From assembly GCA_944322145.1 (NCBI GenBank), contig CALUNW010000003.1, positions 62,001 to 126,000 on the forward strand: 64,000 nt of DNA, given 5' to 3'. The notes beneath the pieces were generated by a model. That model searched no databases and was not told the origin of the DNA. It saw nothing but the letters and a program-made list of their open reading frames with translations. This DNA is from an uncultured Atopobiaceae bacterium (lineage in GTDB: Bacteria > Actinomycetota > Coriobacteriia > Coriobacteriales > Atopobiaceae). Made by a program: the position numbers and the translations under genes. Shown piece after piece: positions 42,179 to 52,783 of the stretch (its first letter is position 1; each line of letters starts with the position of its first letter).

Positions 42179-42306
42179 AAACTCGCGTACGTCTGTACTT
42201 TAATCGTGATGCAGTTGGTTAAAAGCTAAATATATACAGGTAGAAGGCGCGATGCTTTTCTCGCCAATGGCGTGGGCGCGATTAATGTACAGATGTATGC
42301 AAGTTT
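42179..42306. repeat. Family B inverted repeat (TACGTCTGTACTTTA)
   Basis: Arms 42179-42208 and 42277-42306 are complementary at about 25 of 30 positions. The left arm contains TACGTCTGTACTTTA, shared with the element at 52541. A 68-nt AT-rich centre holds TTAAAAGCTAAATATATACA. It occupies the gap between hspR and clpB. Confidence 0.8.
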
Positions 42307-42375
42307 GTTGCCGGCGAGGCGATGGGGGCGGAGACGCGGCTACGCCGCCGTGCAGGGCCCTTCTCGCCAACGCGC

Positions 42376-42416
42376 AGAAAATCTACTATGTAGACGCTTA
42401 GATTTACGTATAAGCC
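42376..42416 (+). promoter_or_regulatory. clpB promoter with candidate HspR operator
   Basis: ATCTACTATGTAGACGCTT then AGAT (42381-42403) parallels the dnaK leader (18 of 23 matches). GTATAAG follows as a -10-like box, about 60 bp before clpB. CTAC-TATGTAG forms a small dyad. Confidence 0.6.
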
Positions 42417-42473
42417 CCAGCTCCCAGGGAACAATAGACCTTGATAAACAACAGACCCAAGAAGGGGGCAACT

Positions 42474-45140
<2,667 letters not shown>

Positions 45141-45201
45141 TCCCGGCGTGGCCCTGTGGGGCGGGGAGCGCATCCCCGCCCCTTTCTCGTGCCGGTCGGG
45201 T

Positions 45202-45207
45202 AGGATA
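45202..45207 (+). promoter_or_regulatory. Possible -10 box upstream of the PASTA gene
   Basis: GGTAGGATAG lies about 38 bp before the start and is the same string as the -10-like box of tRNA-Ser on the other strand at 26993. Confidence 0.35.
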
Positions 45208-45238
45208 GAGGCACGTTCAACGAGCGGTTGGGGGAGGC

Positions 45239-46882
45239 ATGGCAGCTTCGGGCGAGAAGGACAAGAGGGCCGAGAAGGACCTGCGGGACGAGACCGTCGC
45301 GCTGCCGCCCGAGGGGCTCCCGGACCCCGACGCGACCGTGGCCGCGCCGGCGGACGAGCTGCCGGGCGCGGCCGATGGCGCCACGCGCCGCATCGACGCC
45401 GCCCCGACGCATGTGCTCGCCGACGACCTTCCCACGATCGTCGTGCCCCAGGACGAGACGGCGACGGTGACGGCGCCCGACGGCCTCGACGCGATGGACG
45501 ACCCCTACTATGCGCCCGTCGCGGCCGAGGACCTCACCGTCGCAAACGTCCCCGTGTCCATTCCCTCGCCGGTGCAGAGCCTTCCCGAGCGTCGGCGCCG
45601 CCTGCCGCGCTGGGCGATCGCCCTCATAGTCGCCGTTCTTCTCGCCGTGGGCTGCGGGGTCGCGTACTACACCTACGAGCAGGAGCTCTGGGGTGGCAAG
45701 ACCGTCCCCGTCGTCGTGGGCATGACGCAGGAGGACGCCACGAGCGCCCTCGAGGAGCTGGGCTTTGTCGTCAGCGTGGAGGGGGTCGTGACCGACGAGG
45801 CCCCCGGCACGGTCCTTGCCAGCGACCCGGTGTCGGGCGTGCGGGCCGACCCCGCCGCCGGCATCGTGCTGAGCGTCGCCACCGAGCGCGTGATTCCCGA
45901 GGTGGTGGGTCTCACCGAGGAGGAGGCGCGCCAGGCGCTCATCGACGTCGGCGCCCAGAGCATCCAGACCGTCTCCGAGGGGTCGAGCGCCCCGGCGGGA
46001 ACCGTCATCTCGGTGACGCCGGGCGAGGGCGAGCCCTTCGTGGCGAGCGACCAGGTGACGCTCGTCGTGGCACGCTCCTTCACGGTGCCGGACGTCCTGG
46101 GCATGGAGCTCGTCGACGCCCAGGCGCTTCTCGCAGAAAGCGGGCTCTCCGGGACCGTGGCGTACGTGGACTCGGCCCACGATGCCGGAACCGTCGTGGA
46201 GACGAGCCCGTCGGTGGGCTCCGAAGTCGCAGAGGGCGCCACGGTCGAGCTGCGCGTCGCCGCGACCTACCCGGACGACCCCTACGACCTGATGCCCTAT
46301 CTCGACCTCGTTCCCGAGGCACTGGTGACCTACCTCGAGCAGGAGGGCTTTGAGCTCGAATACGGCGAGATCTTCGCAGCGACGGGCAACGCGCACTCCG
46401 CCTACTCCGGGGCGCGCGGGGACCTGCTGCAGATCTCCGACTATCCCGAGATCGGCTTCTACGCCGGCGGGTCTCAGACCGACGTCATCTCCCAGGGCGC
46501 CGGCGTGGGAGGCGTGCGCTACGCCTTCTCGGCGGACACGCTGCCCGAGGGTGGGTCGAGCGTCTCGGAGGAGGGCCTGCGCGCCGTCATGCGGGCATGT
46601 GGGTTCGACGGGCTTCTCGACTCCTGCACTCAGGAGGACGTCGTTGTCCCGGCGCAGGAGGGACCCTCCGAGGAGGTCGAGGCCGACCAGGGGCTGAGCT
46701 TCATCTGCGGCTACGGTCGCGAGGGGGATAAGGTCTGGGCGGTCATCATCGGCGGGTCCGGTGACGGCACGCGCGTCATCGCCCTTGCCGCGCCCGCGAG
46801 CCACTTTGATGGCATCGACCTGTCTCCCTACGGTGACAGCATCTGCGACTACATTGCCTACACGGACCTCTACGCAAAGTGA
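45239..46882 (+). CDS. Membrane-anchored PASTA-domain protein without kinase domain
   Basis: 547 residues. A hydrophilic, probably cytoplasmic acidic N terminus (1-120) is followed by RRRRLPRW and one transmembrane helix (about 124-145). Then come three PASTA-like repeats, VPVVVGMTQEDATSALEELG, IPEVVGLTEEEARQALIDVG and VPDVLGMELVDAQALLAESG, and a 190-residue C-terminal domain I do not recognise. PASTA domains of StkP/PknB-type kinases bind muropeptides, but no kinase is present, so this is a surface or envelope protein. GGGGGAGGC directly precedes the ATG. Confidence 0.85.
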   Translation: MAASGEKDKRAEKDLRDETVALPPEGLPDPDATVAAPADELPGAADGATRRIDAAPTHVLADDLPTIVVPQDETATVTAPDGLDAMDDPYYAPVAAEDLTVANVPVSIPSPVQSLPERRRRLPRWAIALIVAVLLAVGCGVAYYTYEQELWGGKTVPVVVGMTQEDATSALEELGFVVSVEGVVTDEAPGTVLASDPVSGVRADPAAGIVLSVATERVIPEVVGLTEEEARQALIDVGAQSIQTVSEGSSAPAGTVISVTPGEGEPFVASDQVTLVVARSFTVPDVLGMELVDAQALLAESGLSGTVAYVDSAHDAGTVVETSPSVGSEVAEGATVELRVAATYPDDPYDLMPYLDLVPEALVTYLEQEGFELEYGEIFAATGNAHSAYSGARGDLLQISDYPEIGFYAGGSQTDVISQGAGVGGVRYAFSADTLPEGGSSVSEEGLRAVMRACGFDGLLDSCTQEDVVVPAQEGPSEEVEADQGLSFICGYGREGDKVWAVIIGGSGDGTRVIALAAPASHFDGIDLSPYGDSICDYIAYTDLYAK

Positions 46883-46888
46883 GCAGCC

Positions 46889-47038
46889 ATGGAGAAGAAA
46901 GACGAGAGGCGCCTGGAGAAGGACGTGCGCGACAAGGAGTTCATCAGGGCGGAGAACGAGGACGACGACGGCTACGACCCCTACTCCGACCGCCGTCCGG
47001 CCCCCGAGCCGCTCTTCGAGCGCGACCCCTGGGCGTAG
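46889..47038 (+). CDS. Small charged protein, 49 residues, unknown
   Basis: MEKKDERRLEKDVRDKEFIR begins a very hydrophilic protein rich in Glu, Asp, Arg and Pro, ending in FERDPWA. It starts 6 bp after the PASTA gene stop, has TGAGCAGCC as a weak leader, and shows codon use like its neighbours (G/C third positions). No family is recognised. Translational coupling to the PASTA gene is plausible. Confidence 0.5.
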   Translation: MEKKDERRLEKDVRDKEFIRAENEDDDGYDPYSDRRPAPEPLFERDPWA

Positions 47039-47040
47039 GC

Positions 47041-47069
47041 GTGACAATTTAGCCTGTCCTAATTGTCAC
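47041..47069. repeat. Family A-like palindrome (variant)
   Basis: GTGACAATT and AATTGTCAC arms enclose a centre with CCTGTCC, the complement of GGACAGG. It lies between the small ORF and the end of the adenine deaminase gene. Confidence 0.7.
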
Positions 47070-47085
47070 GCCCCACCTGCCGCGC

Positions 47086-48900
47086 CTACTCCACGATCAG
47101 GTCCTCCATCTCAAAGGTGAGGCAGTTCACGTAGCCGCGGTTGGTGAGGCGCAGCTCGGGCACGCAGGCGAGCGACATGACGCCCATGGTCATGAACGGT
47201 GAGGGCATCGTGCAGCCCATCTGTTCCCAGGCCCTTCTCGCCCCCGCGACCTTCTCGGCCACGACCTCCACGCGCTCGGTGCTCATGAGGCCGCACACGG
47301 GCAGCTCCACGAGGGCCAGCACCTTGCCGTCCGCGACGGCCACCTCGCCGCCGCCGCACGACACGAGCGTGCGCGCCGCGAGGGCCATGTCCTCGTCGTT
47401 GTCGCCCATGACCAGCAGGTTGTGGGCGTCGTGGGAGACGGTCTGCGCGAGCGCCCCGTGGATGCCGAACCCGATGACAAAGCCCTGGGAGTGCGTGCCC
47501 TCCGCGCCGTGGTGGCGGTCGAAGACGCATACCTTGAGGATGTCGTGCTCGGGGTCGGCCAGAAGGGCGCCGTCACGAACGGGCACCTCCACCACGATGT
47601 CGCGGGTGAGGGTGTCGCCGGGCTCGATGCCCATCGCGCGGACACGCGCGGTGCCGTCCGGGCGGCCGGGCGCCGCGAAGCGGAAGGTCTCGGCCGTGGG
47701 CTCGAGGCCCAGGTTCATCGTGTGGGTCATCCAGTCGGGCCAGGCGTAGGGCTCGGGCGAGAAGAGCGCGCGACCGTCCTCCGCAACCAGCTCGCCGTCG
47801 ACGAACACCTTGCGCGCGTAGAAGCCCTCGAGGTCGTCGAGCAGCACGATGTCGGCGCACTTGCCCGGCGCGATCGAGCCCAGGTCGTGCGCGAGCCCGA
47901 AGTACTCGGCGCAGTTGATGGTCGCCATCTGGATGGCCGTCACCGGGTCGAGCCCCAGCTCCACGGCCGTGCGCAGGATGCGGTCCATGTGGCCCTCGTC
48001 GACGAGGGTGTGCGGGTGGTTGTCATCCGAGCAGAGCAGGCAGTGGCGCGTGTCCACGCCGCTCTCCACGAGCTGCGGCAGGTAGCCGGGTAGGTTGAGC
48101 CAGGCCGAGCCCTGGCGCAGCTGAACCCACATGCCCAGGCGCAGCTTGGCGAGCACCTCATCGAAGCTGCCGGACTCGTGGCACGACGAGACGCCCGACG
48201 CCACGTAGGCGTTGAGGCCGCGGTCTCGGTCGGGCGAGGGGAAGTGGCCCGTGACCACGCGGTCGGCGGCGAGCGTCTCACGAACCTCGTCGATCGCGTT
48301 GGACTCGCACGACAGGATGCCGGGGAAGTTCATCATCTCGCCGAGCGCGACGACGTTGTCCCATCCCATGGAGTCCCTGATATCGGCGGCCGTGATGGCG
48401 GCGCCGGTGTCCTCCACGCCCGTTACGGCCGGCACACACGACGGCGGCGTCATCATGGCCTTGAGGGGCACGCGCCGCGCGTCCTCGAACATGGCGCGCA
48501 CGCCCTCCATGCCGGCGACGTTGCCGACCTCGTGCGGATCGCAGAAGATGCCGGTGGTCCCGTGGGGCACGACGGCGCGCGCGTACTCCGCCACGCCGAT
48601 CATGGCGCTCTCCACGTGGATGTGGCTGTCCATGAAGCCGGGAGCGGCAAAGAGGCCGGTCGCGTCCATGACCTGCGTGCCCGCCCCGATGCAGTGCTCG
48701 GCGGTGTGCCCGCCCAGGCCGAGGTAGGCCACGCGCCCGCAGACCACGGCGATGTCCACGTCGGGGAGGATCTCATGCGTCGCCACGTTCACGAGATTGG
48801 CATGGCGAATCACGAGCTCCGCGGGCTTCTCGCCTTGCGCTACGCGGACGAGCTCGTCGTTGCACTCCCAGAGCGGCGTCTTGCAGAAGTTGTTGCGCAT
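47086..48900 (-). CDS. ade: Adenine deaminase
   Basis: This amidohydrolase converts adenine to hypoxanthine. Its 604 residues match AdeC-type enzymes: metal-binding APGFMDSHIHVESAM, GTTGIFCDPHEVGNVAG, GEMMNFPGIL, VTGHFPSPDRDRG, LCSDDNHPHTLVDEGHMDRI, ATINCAEYFGLAHDLGSIAP and the C-terminal SHDAHNLLVMGDNDEDM. GGAGGACCCC lies directly ahead of the ATG at 48900. It is a single-gene unit for purine salvage. Confidence 0.95.
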   Translation of the reverse strand: MRNNFCKTPLWECNDELVRVAQGEKPAELVIRHANLVNVATHEILPDVDIAVVCGRVAYLGLGGHTAEHCIGAGTQVMDATGLFAAPGFMDSHIHVESAMIGVAEYARAVVPHGTTGIFCDPHEVGNVAGMEGVRAMFEDARRVPLKAMMTPPSCVPAVTGVEDTGAAITAADIRDSMGWDNVVALGEMMNFPGILSCESNAIDEVRETLAADRVVTGHFPSPDRDRGLNAYVASGVSSCHESGSFDEVLAKLRLGMWVQLRQGSAWLNLPGYLPQLVESGVDTRHCLLCSDDNHPHTLVDEGHMDRILRTAVELGLDPVTAIQMATINCAEYFGLAHDLGSIAPGKCADIVLLDDLEGFYARKVFVDGELVAEDGRALFSPEPYAWPDWMTHTMNLGLEPTAETFRFAAPGRPDGTARVRAMGIEPGDTLTRDIVVEVPVRDGALLADPEHDILKVCVFDRHHGAEGTHSQGFVIGFGIHGALAQTVSHDAHNLLVMGDNDEDMALAARTLVSCGGGEVAVADGKVLALVELPVCGLMSTERVEVVAEKVAGARRAWEQMGCTMPSPFMTMGVMSLACVPELRLTNRGYVNCLTFEMEDLIVE

Positions 48901-48975
48901 GGGGTCCTCCTCGGTCGGCGTTTTGACAAGGGTAGCGCGTGAGTGGCACGGCGCGAGGCGCGGTCGGCAGGCGGT

Positions 48976-49061
48976 GTACTTTTGCCCACCGCGCATACCT
49001 CCCGTTTTTGAAGAGAATTACCCTCCAAAATGGGAGGTATGCGCAGTGAGCCAATGTACGC
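48976..49061. repeat. Inverted repeat with GCGCATACCTCCC arms
   Basis: The inner arms GCGCATACCTCCC-GTTTT (48991-49008) and complement (49027-49044) pair with one mismatch. GTAC/GTGGGC-like sequence continues the pairing outward more weakly. It lies just upstream of the SRP RNA promoter. Confidence 0.7.
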
Positions 49062-49083
49062 TGCCACTCCGGCGGCTTCTGCT

Positions 49084-49089
49084 ACACTC
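49084..49089 (+). promoter_or_regulatory. -10 box TACACT of the SRP RNA gene
   Basis: TACACT ends six bases before the predicted 5' end of the RNA. Confidence 0.5.
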
Positions 49090-49095
49090 TTGCCG

Positions 49096-49207
49096 AGCGC
49101 GTTCGATGGGCTCGGGTGACGCAACACCTCGAACCTGGTCAGGGCCGGGAGGCAGCAGCCATAAGGGGCCTCTGGCGGGCACCCGATCCCATCGAGCGCG
49201 CTTTTTT
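49096..49207 (+). ncRNA. ffs: Signal recognition particle RNA (small, 4.5S-like)
   Basis: The conserved Ffh-binding region reads GGTCAGGGCCGGGAGGCAGC followed by AGCCATAAGGGG. The ends GCGCGTTCGATGGG and CCCATCGAGCGCGC close the long hairpin, and a T7 tract ends it. One change from the common CCGGAAGGAAGCA is CCGGGAGGCAGCA. The length of about 105 nt fits the small bacterial class without an Alu domain. Confidence 0.93.
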
Positions 49208-49225
49208 CATGCCGAAAGGAGTCCC

Positions 49226-49705
49226 GTGACCCAGTTGCCCACGCACCGCCTTGACCCGCGCATGCTGCGCGTGTGGCGCATCTCGGATGTCGTCGGGATC
49301 GTCGTTGTGGCCGCGCTGGCCGTGGTTGCCTGGCTCATCGTGCGTCATCTCGGCGGCGACCTCTTCTGGGTCTATCTTGTCGCCGGCGTCATCGAGCTCG
49401 TCTGCGTGGGCGACCTGCTGATCTCCCCGCCCATCGAGTACGCCACCTGGCGCTATGACGTCACCCCCACCGACGTCGACCTCTACCACGGCGTCTTTGT
49501 CAAGAAGCGCGTGCTCGTGCCCCTCGTGCGCGTCCAGCACGTGCAGACCAAGCAGGGCCCCATCCTGCGTGCGCACGGTCTTGCCACGGTGACCGTCTCC
49601 ACGGCGGGCGAGAGCTTCGAGATCCCCGGGCTCGCCGAGGCCGACGCCGAGGCGCTGCGCGACCGCGTGGCCGAGCTCGCGCGCCTCGCCAAGGAGGACG
49701 TGTGA
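49226..49705 (+). CDS. bPH2-domain membrane protein (YdbS-like)
   Basis: 159 residues: two transmembrane helices (about 22-40 and 47-66), then a bacterial PH-like (bPH2, DUF304) domain with YATWRYDVTPTDVDLYHGVF, KRVLVPLVRVQHVQTKQGPI and THGLATVTVSTAG-type ARAHGLATVTVSTAG region. GTG start with AAAGGAG five bases upstream. It overlaps the next gene by four bases (GTGA), the usual ydbS-ydbT pair layout. Function unknown. Confidence 0.88.
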   Translation: MTQLPTHRLDPRMLRVWRISDVVGIVVVAALAVVAWLIVRHLGGDLFWVYLVAGVIELVCVGDLLISPPIEYATWRYDVTPTDVDLYHGVFVKKRVLVPLVRVQHVQTKQGPILRAHGLATVTVSTAGESFEIPGLAEADAEALRDRVAELARLAKEDV

Positions 49706-51300
49706 GCTCGGGCGAGAAGGACCACGCTGCCCAGGACCTCTCCGGCGTGCGCCGCGCCAACCCGCTCTCGGTGCCCGTCGAGGCGCTCAAGATGTCGTCG
49801 GGCCTGGTGACGCTCGCCGCGTTCATGCTCGCGCCCGACTTCTTCGGCGGCGACCTCGGCGCGCTCGCCAGGCTTGCCCTCGCTGCCGTGGCCATCTTCG
49901 CGGCCTGTCTGCTCCTGAGCCTTGCCATCTGGCGCTCCCGCACCTGGGAGCTTGTCGCCGACGGGGTCCACGTGTGCTGGGGCCTGGGCTGGGGGCCGTT
50001 CAGCCGGCGCAGCATCACCATCCCCTATGACCACATCCACACGGTCTCGATGAGCTCCACGCTGTTCGAGCGCGTCGCCGGCCTCGTGACGCTGGACCTC
50101 GACACGGGCGCCGCGGCCTCGGAGGGCGACGCGTCCAAGATCTGCGGCCTGCGCGAGGCTGAGGCGGAGGCGCTGCGGGCGGAGCTCTTCCGTCGCAGGG
50201 GAGGCGCGCCGGCGCCGGGCGAGAAGGACGCGTGCCCTGCGCCCGTCCCCGCTGAGGACCGGCCGCTCGCTGTCTTCACGCTCTCCGGCCGCGACCTGCT
50301 CCTGGCGGCTGCGTCGCAGGTGAGCGCGGGCGGCCAGGCCGTGGCGCTCGTGATACTTCTGGGCAACTGGCTCAGCAACCTCATCGAGTGGGGTGCGCTC
50401 GACCTCGAGGGCGCAGGCGACGAGCTCGTCGCCGCGGCGACCCCGGCGCTCATCCCGCTGGTGGCGGGGTTTGTGGTCGCGGCGCTCGTACTGGGCGCGA
50501 TCGTCTCGTTTGTCGTGAACCTCGTGCGCTACGGCGGCTATCGCGTGGAGCGCTACGAAGATCGTGTGGTCGTGGAGCACGGCTTGCTCGCGCGCTCCTC
50601 GCGCACGCTTGTGGAGGGTCGGGTCCAGTTCGTCGCCGTGCGCCAGGGCTTGCTCCGCCAGATCATCGGCTATGCCGAGGTCAGCGCATGGGTCGTTGCG
50701 GCGCCCGGAGAGGCGGGCGGCGAGCCCTCGGGCAGCGTGCTCCTGCACCCGTTCATCCGCACGGGCGACCTCGACGCGTTCCTCTCCGAGGTCCTGCCTG
50801 ACTACGCGGGCGTCCTGGGGCGCGCGAATCTCCGGCGCCTGGGGCCGGTCGCGCGGCGCCGCGCCGTGGTGCGCGCGGCGATCTGGTGGCCGTTCGCCGC
50901 CGCGCTCAATGTGGGCGCGCTCTGGCTCTTTGGCCTCTCGGGGCTTCTCGACAGCGCCGCGTGGTTGCTGCGGCCCCTGCTCGTGGCCGCCGCCGTACTG
51001 AGTGCGGCGCTGCTCGTCGGCCTCGTCGTCAACGCGCTGCGTGCCTGCCGTTACGCTCGCTTTGGCCACACCCGCCGCGAGCTGGTGCTGGTCACCGGCG
51101 GCCTCACGCGCCTGACCACGGTCGTGCCGCGCGCCCGCCTGCAGCGCATGGAGCTCGCCGCCAACCCCTTCCAGCGCCGAGCAGCCGTTGCGAGCCTCTC
51201 CGTGCGCACCGCCGCCGGGACCTCCGACGGCCTCGAGCTGCGCGACCTGCCCGCCGACGCCGCGGGCGAGCTCCTCGCGTGGTTCAGCCCCGCCGCGTGA
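49702..51300 (+). CDS. Multi-bPH2-domain membrane protein (YdbT-like)
   Basis: 532 residues with three bPH2 (DUF304) units, recognisable at SITIPYDHIHTVSMSSTLFE, TLVEGRVQFVAVRQGLLRQI and TTVVPRARLQRMELAANPFQ, alternating with about six transmembrane helices. It partners the preceding gene through a four-base GTGA overlap. Bacillus YdbS/YdbT are linked to bacteriocin resistance and envelope stress; here the role is unproven. Its stop TGA is part of the family A palindrome at 51297. Confidence 0.88.
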   Translation: MSSGEKDHAAQDLSGVRRANPLSVPVEALKMSSGLVTLAAFMLAPDFFGGDLGALARLALAAVAIFAACLLLSLAIWRSRTWELVADGVHVCWGLGWGPFSRRSITIPYDHIHTVSMSSTLFERVAGLVTLDLDTGAAASEGDASKICGLREAEAEALRAELFRRRGGAPAPGEKDACPAPVPAEDRPLAVFTLSGRDLLLAAASQVSAGGQAVALVILLGNWLSNLIEWGALDLEGAGDELVAAATPALIPLVAGFVVAALVLGAIVSFVVNLVRYGGYRVERYEDRVVVEHGLLARSSRTLVEGRVQFVAVRQGLLRQIIGYAEVSAWVVAAPGEAGGEPSGSVLLHPFIRTGDLDAFLSEVLPDYAGVLGRANLRRLGPVARRRAVVRAAIWWPFAAALNVGALWLFGLSGLLDSAAWLLRPLLVAAAVLSAALLVGLVVNALRACRYARFGHTRRELVLVTGGLTRLTTVVPRARLQRMELAANPFQRRAAVASLSVRTAAGTSDGLELRDLPADAAGELLAWFSPAA

Positions 51301-51331
51301 TTCAAAAGGGGACAGACCCCTTTTGAATCAC
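51297..51331. repeat. Perfect family A palindrome at the end of the bPH2 operon
   Basis: GTGATTCAAAAGGGG and its exact complement flank ACAGA. The gene's stop TGA lies within the arm. Confidence 0.92.
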
Positions 51332-51364
51332 GCGCTGGACCAGGCGAGAAGAACCTCGGCCCGA

Positions 51365-51440
51365 TATCTCCGCCAAATATGTTAGATTTGGCGGAGATAC
51401 TCACAGAGTGGCGGAGATACTCACAGAGTGGCGGAGATAC
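51365..51440. promoter_or_regulatory. Inverted repeat plus 20-bp tandem repeats upstream of fic
   Basis: TATCTCCGCCAAAT (51365-51378) and its exact complement (51386-51399) enclose 7 nt. The right arm's GCGGAGATAC then recurs at 51411 and 51431 as part of a 20-bp direct repeat (GCGGAGATACTCACAGAGTG, 2.5 copies). The layout, one dyad followed by half-sites just ahead of a gene whose product ends in a helix-turn-helix-like domain, suggests an operator for autoregulation. Confidence 0.6.
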
Positions 51441-51456
51441 TTCGAGGGGGCGGGAC

Positions 51457-52500
51457 GTGCGCGCATTTGACTACGAGCGGGAGCTCTCAAGGCTGATGAC
51501 CCCCGAGGTCGTCAACGCCCTCTCGTCCATCCACGCGCTTCGAGCGCGACAGGAGCTCAGGAGGGAGCTCCGCCCCGTGAAGCTCGAGGGCCTGCGCGAG
51601 ATTGCGCGCATCCAGAGCACCGGCGCCTCCAACAGCCTCGAGAACATCCGCACCTCCGACGCCCGGCTGCGCGAGCTCGTGCAGATGCGCGTGCAGCCCA
51701 AAAACCGCGACGAGCGTGAGATCGCGGGCTACCGCGCCGTGCTCGATCTCATCCACGAGAGCTACGAGCACATCGACGTCACGCCCAACGTGATCCTGCA
51801 GCTCCACCGCGACCTCTATCGCTACGTGGGCGTCTCCTTTGGCGGGCGCTGGAAGGATGCCGATAACGTCATTGCCGAGACGGGGGCGGACGGCGCGCTC
51901 GTCACGCGCTTCGTCCCGACGAGTGTGCTCGAGACGCCGGATGCGGTGGAGTCGCTCTGCGCTGCCTACGTGCGCGCCGTGAGCGATGGGCGCTACGACG
52001 CCCTTCTCGCCTGTGCGCTCTTCACGTTCGACTTCGTAAGCATCCATCCGTTCAACGACGGCAACGGGCGCATGAGCAGGCTTCTCATGCTGCTGACGCT
52101 CTATCGGGCAGGATATGACGTGGGGCGCTACGTCTCCCTGGAGCACGAGATCGAGCGAACCAAGGAGACCTACTACGAGGCTCTCGCCGCGAGCTCATGT
52201 GGCTGGCACGAGGGCAAGAACGACTGCCTGCCGTACGTGACGTACTTCCTGGGCGTAGTTCTCGCCTGCTACCGGGATCTGGACGAGCGCGTGGCGATGC
52301 TGTCCCAGGGTACTCCCGAGGAGTGCGTGCGCTCCTTCCTCTCGTCGCGCCTTGAGCCTGTGAGCAGGCGGGAGATCGCCGAGGCGCTGCCCGCCATCAG
52401 CTCGCGCACGCTCGACCGCGTGCTCGCGCGGCTCCAGGTGACGGGCAGGCTGGAGAAGGTCGGCGCGGCGCGGGCCACGCGCTATCGCTGGGTGCGGTGA
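51457..52500 (+). CDS. Fic-domain protein (AMP transferase-like) with C-terminal winged-helix region
   Basis: 347 residues. The active-site loop HPFNDGNGRMSR (about residue 194) is complete, so nucleotidyl transfer to a target hydroxyl is expected. The inhibitory-helix motif [S/T]xxxE[G/N] is met by SNSLEN near residue 55, placing it in the class with intramolecular inhibition. Residues about 285-347 (SRREIAEALPAISSRTLDRV, VTGRLEKVGAARATRYRW) look like a winged helix. The GTG at 51457 follows GAGGGGGCGGG; an upstream ATG at 51379 would read through the tandem repeats. No antitoxin gene is adjacent. Confidence 0.9.
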   Translation: MRAFDYERELSRLMTPEVVNALSSIHALRARQELRRELRPVKLEGLREIARIQSTGASNSLENIRTSDARLRELVQMRVQPKNRDEREIAGYRAVLDLIHESYEHIDVTPNVILQLHRDLYRYVGVSFGGRWKDADNVIAETGADGALVTRFVPTSVLETPDAVESLCAAYVRAVSDGRYDALLACALFTFDFVSIHPFNDGNGRMSRLLMLLTLYRAGYDVGRYVSLEHEIERTKETYYEALAASSCGWHEGKNDCLPYVTYFLGVVLACYRDLDERVAMLSQGTPEECVRSFLSSRLEPVSRREIAEALPAISSRTLDRVLARLQVTGRLEKVGAARATRYRWVR

Positions 52501-52540
52501 TTGCCGCGGGTCCTTCTCGCCTGGCTCGCCCCGACGCCAC

Positions 52541-52667
52541 AAACTCCCATACGTCTGTACTTTATAGGTGCGCTTAACGGGGCGAGAAGAACGGCCGATC
52601 TGTCTACCTGCGCAAACGCGAAGTCCCATTTTCATGTGCGCTCCCAAAGTACAGACGTATGGGAGTT
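52541..52667. repeat. Family B inverted repeat (TACGTCTGTACTTTA)
   Basis: The left arm starts AAACTCCCATACGTCTGTAC; the right arm 52636-52667 is close to its complement. The shared string TACGTCTGTACTTTA links it to 42179. GGCGAGAAGAAC lies in the centre. It occupies the gap between fic and dnaX. Confidence 0.82.
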
Positions 52668-52744
52668 CCGGGCGGCGGGGCCGCCGCAGGAGCGGCCGGC
52701 CGAGAAGAACCTGTGGGCGTTGGCCGCCGCGCATGCGTCGCGGG

Positions 52745-52750
52745 TATACT
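52745..52750 (+). promoter_or_regulatory. -10 box TATACT upstream of dnaX
   Basis: TATACT lies 33 bp before the ATG, in the same arrangement as upstream of metA. Confidence 0.45.
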
Positions 52751-52783
52751 GGAAGGCCGTAGGTGCCGTCGTCGGGAGGCCGC

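Noticed and set aside
51391-51440. CRISPR-like array upstream of fic
   Set aside because: The repeats are contiguous 20-bp iterons with no unique spacers and no cas genes in the window.
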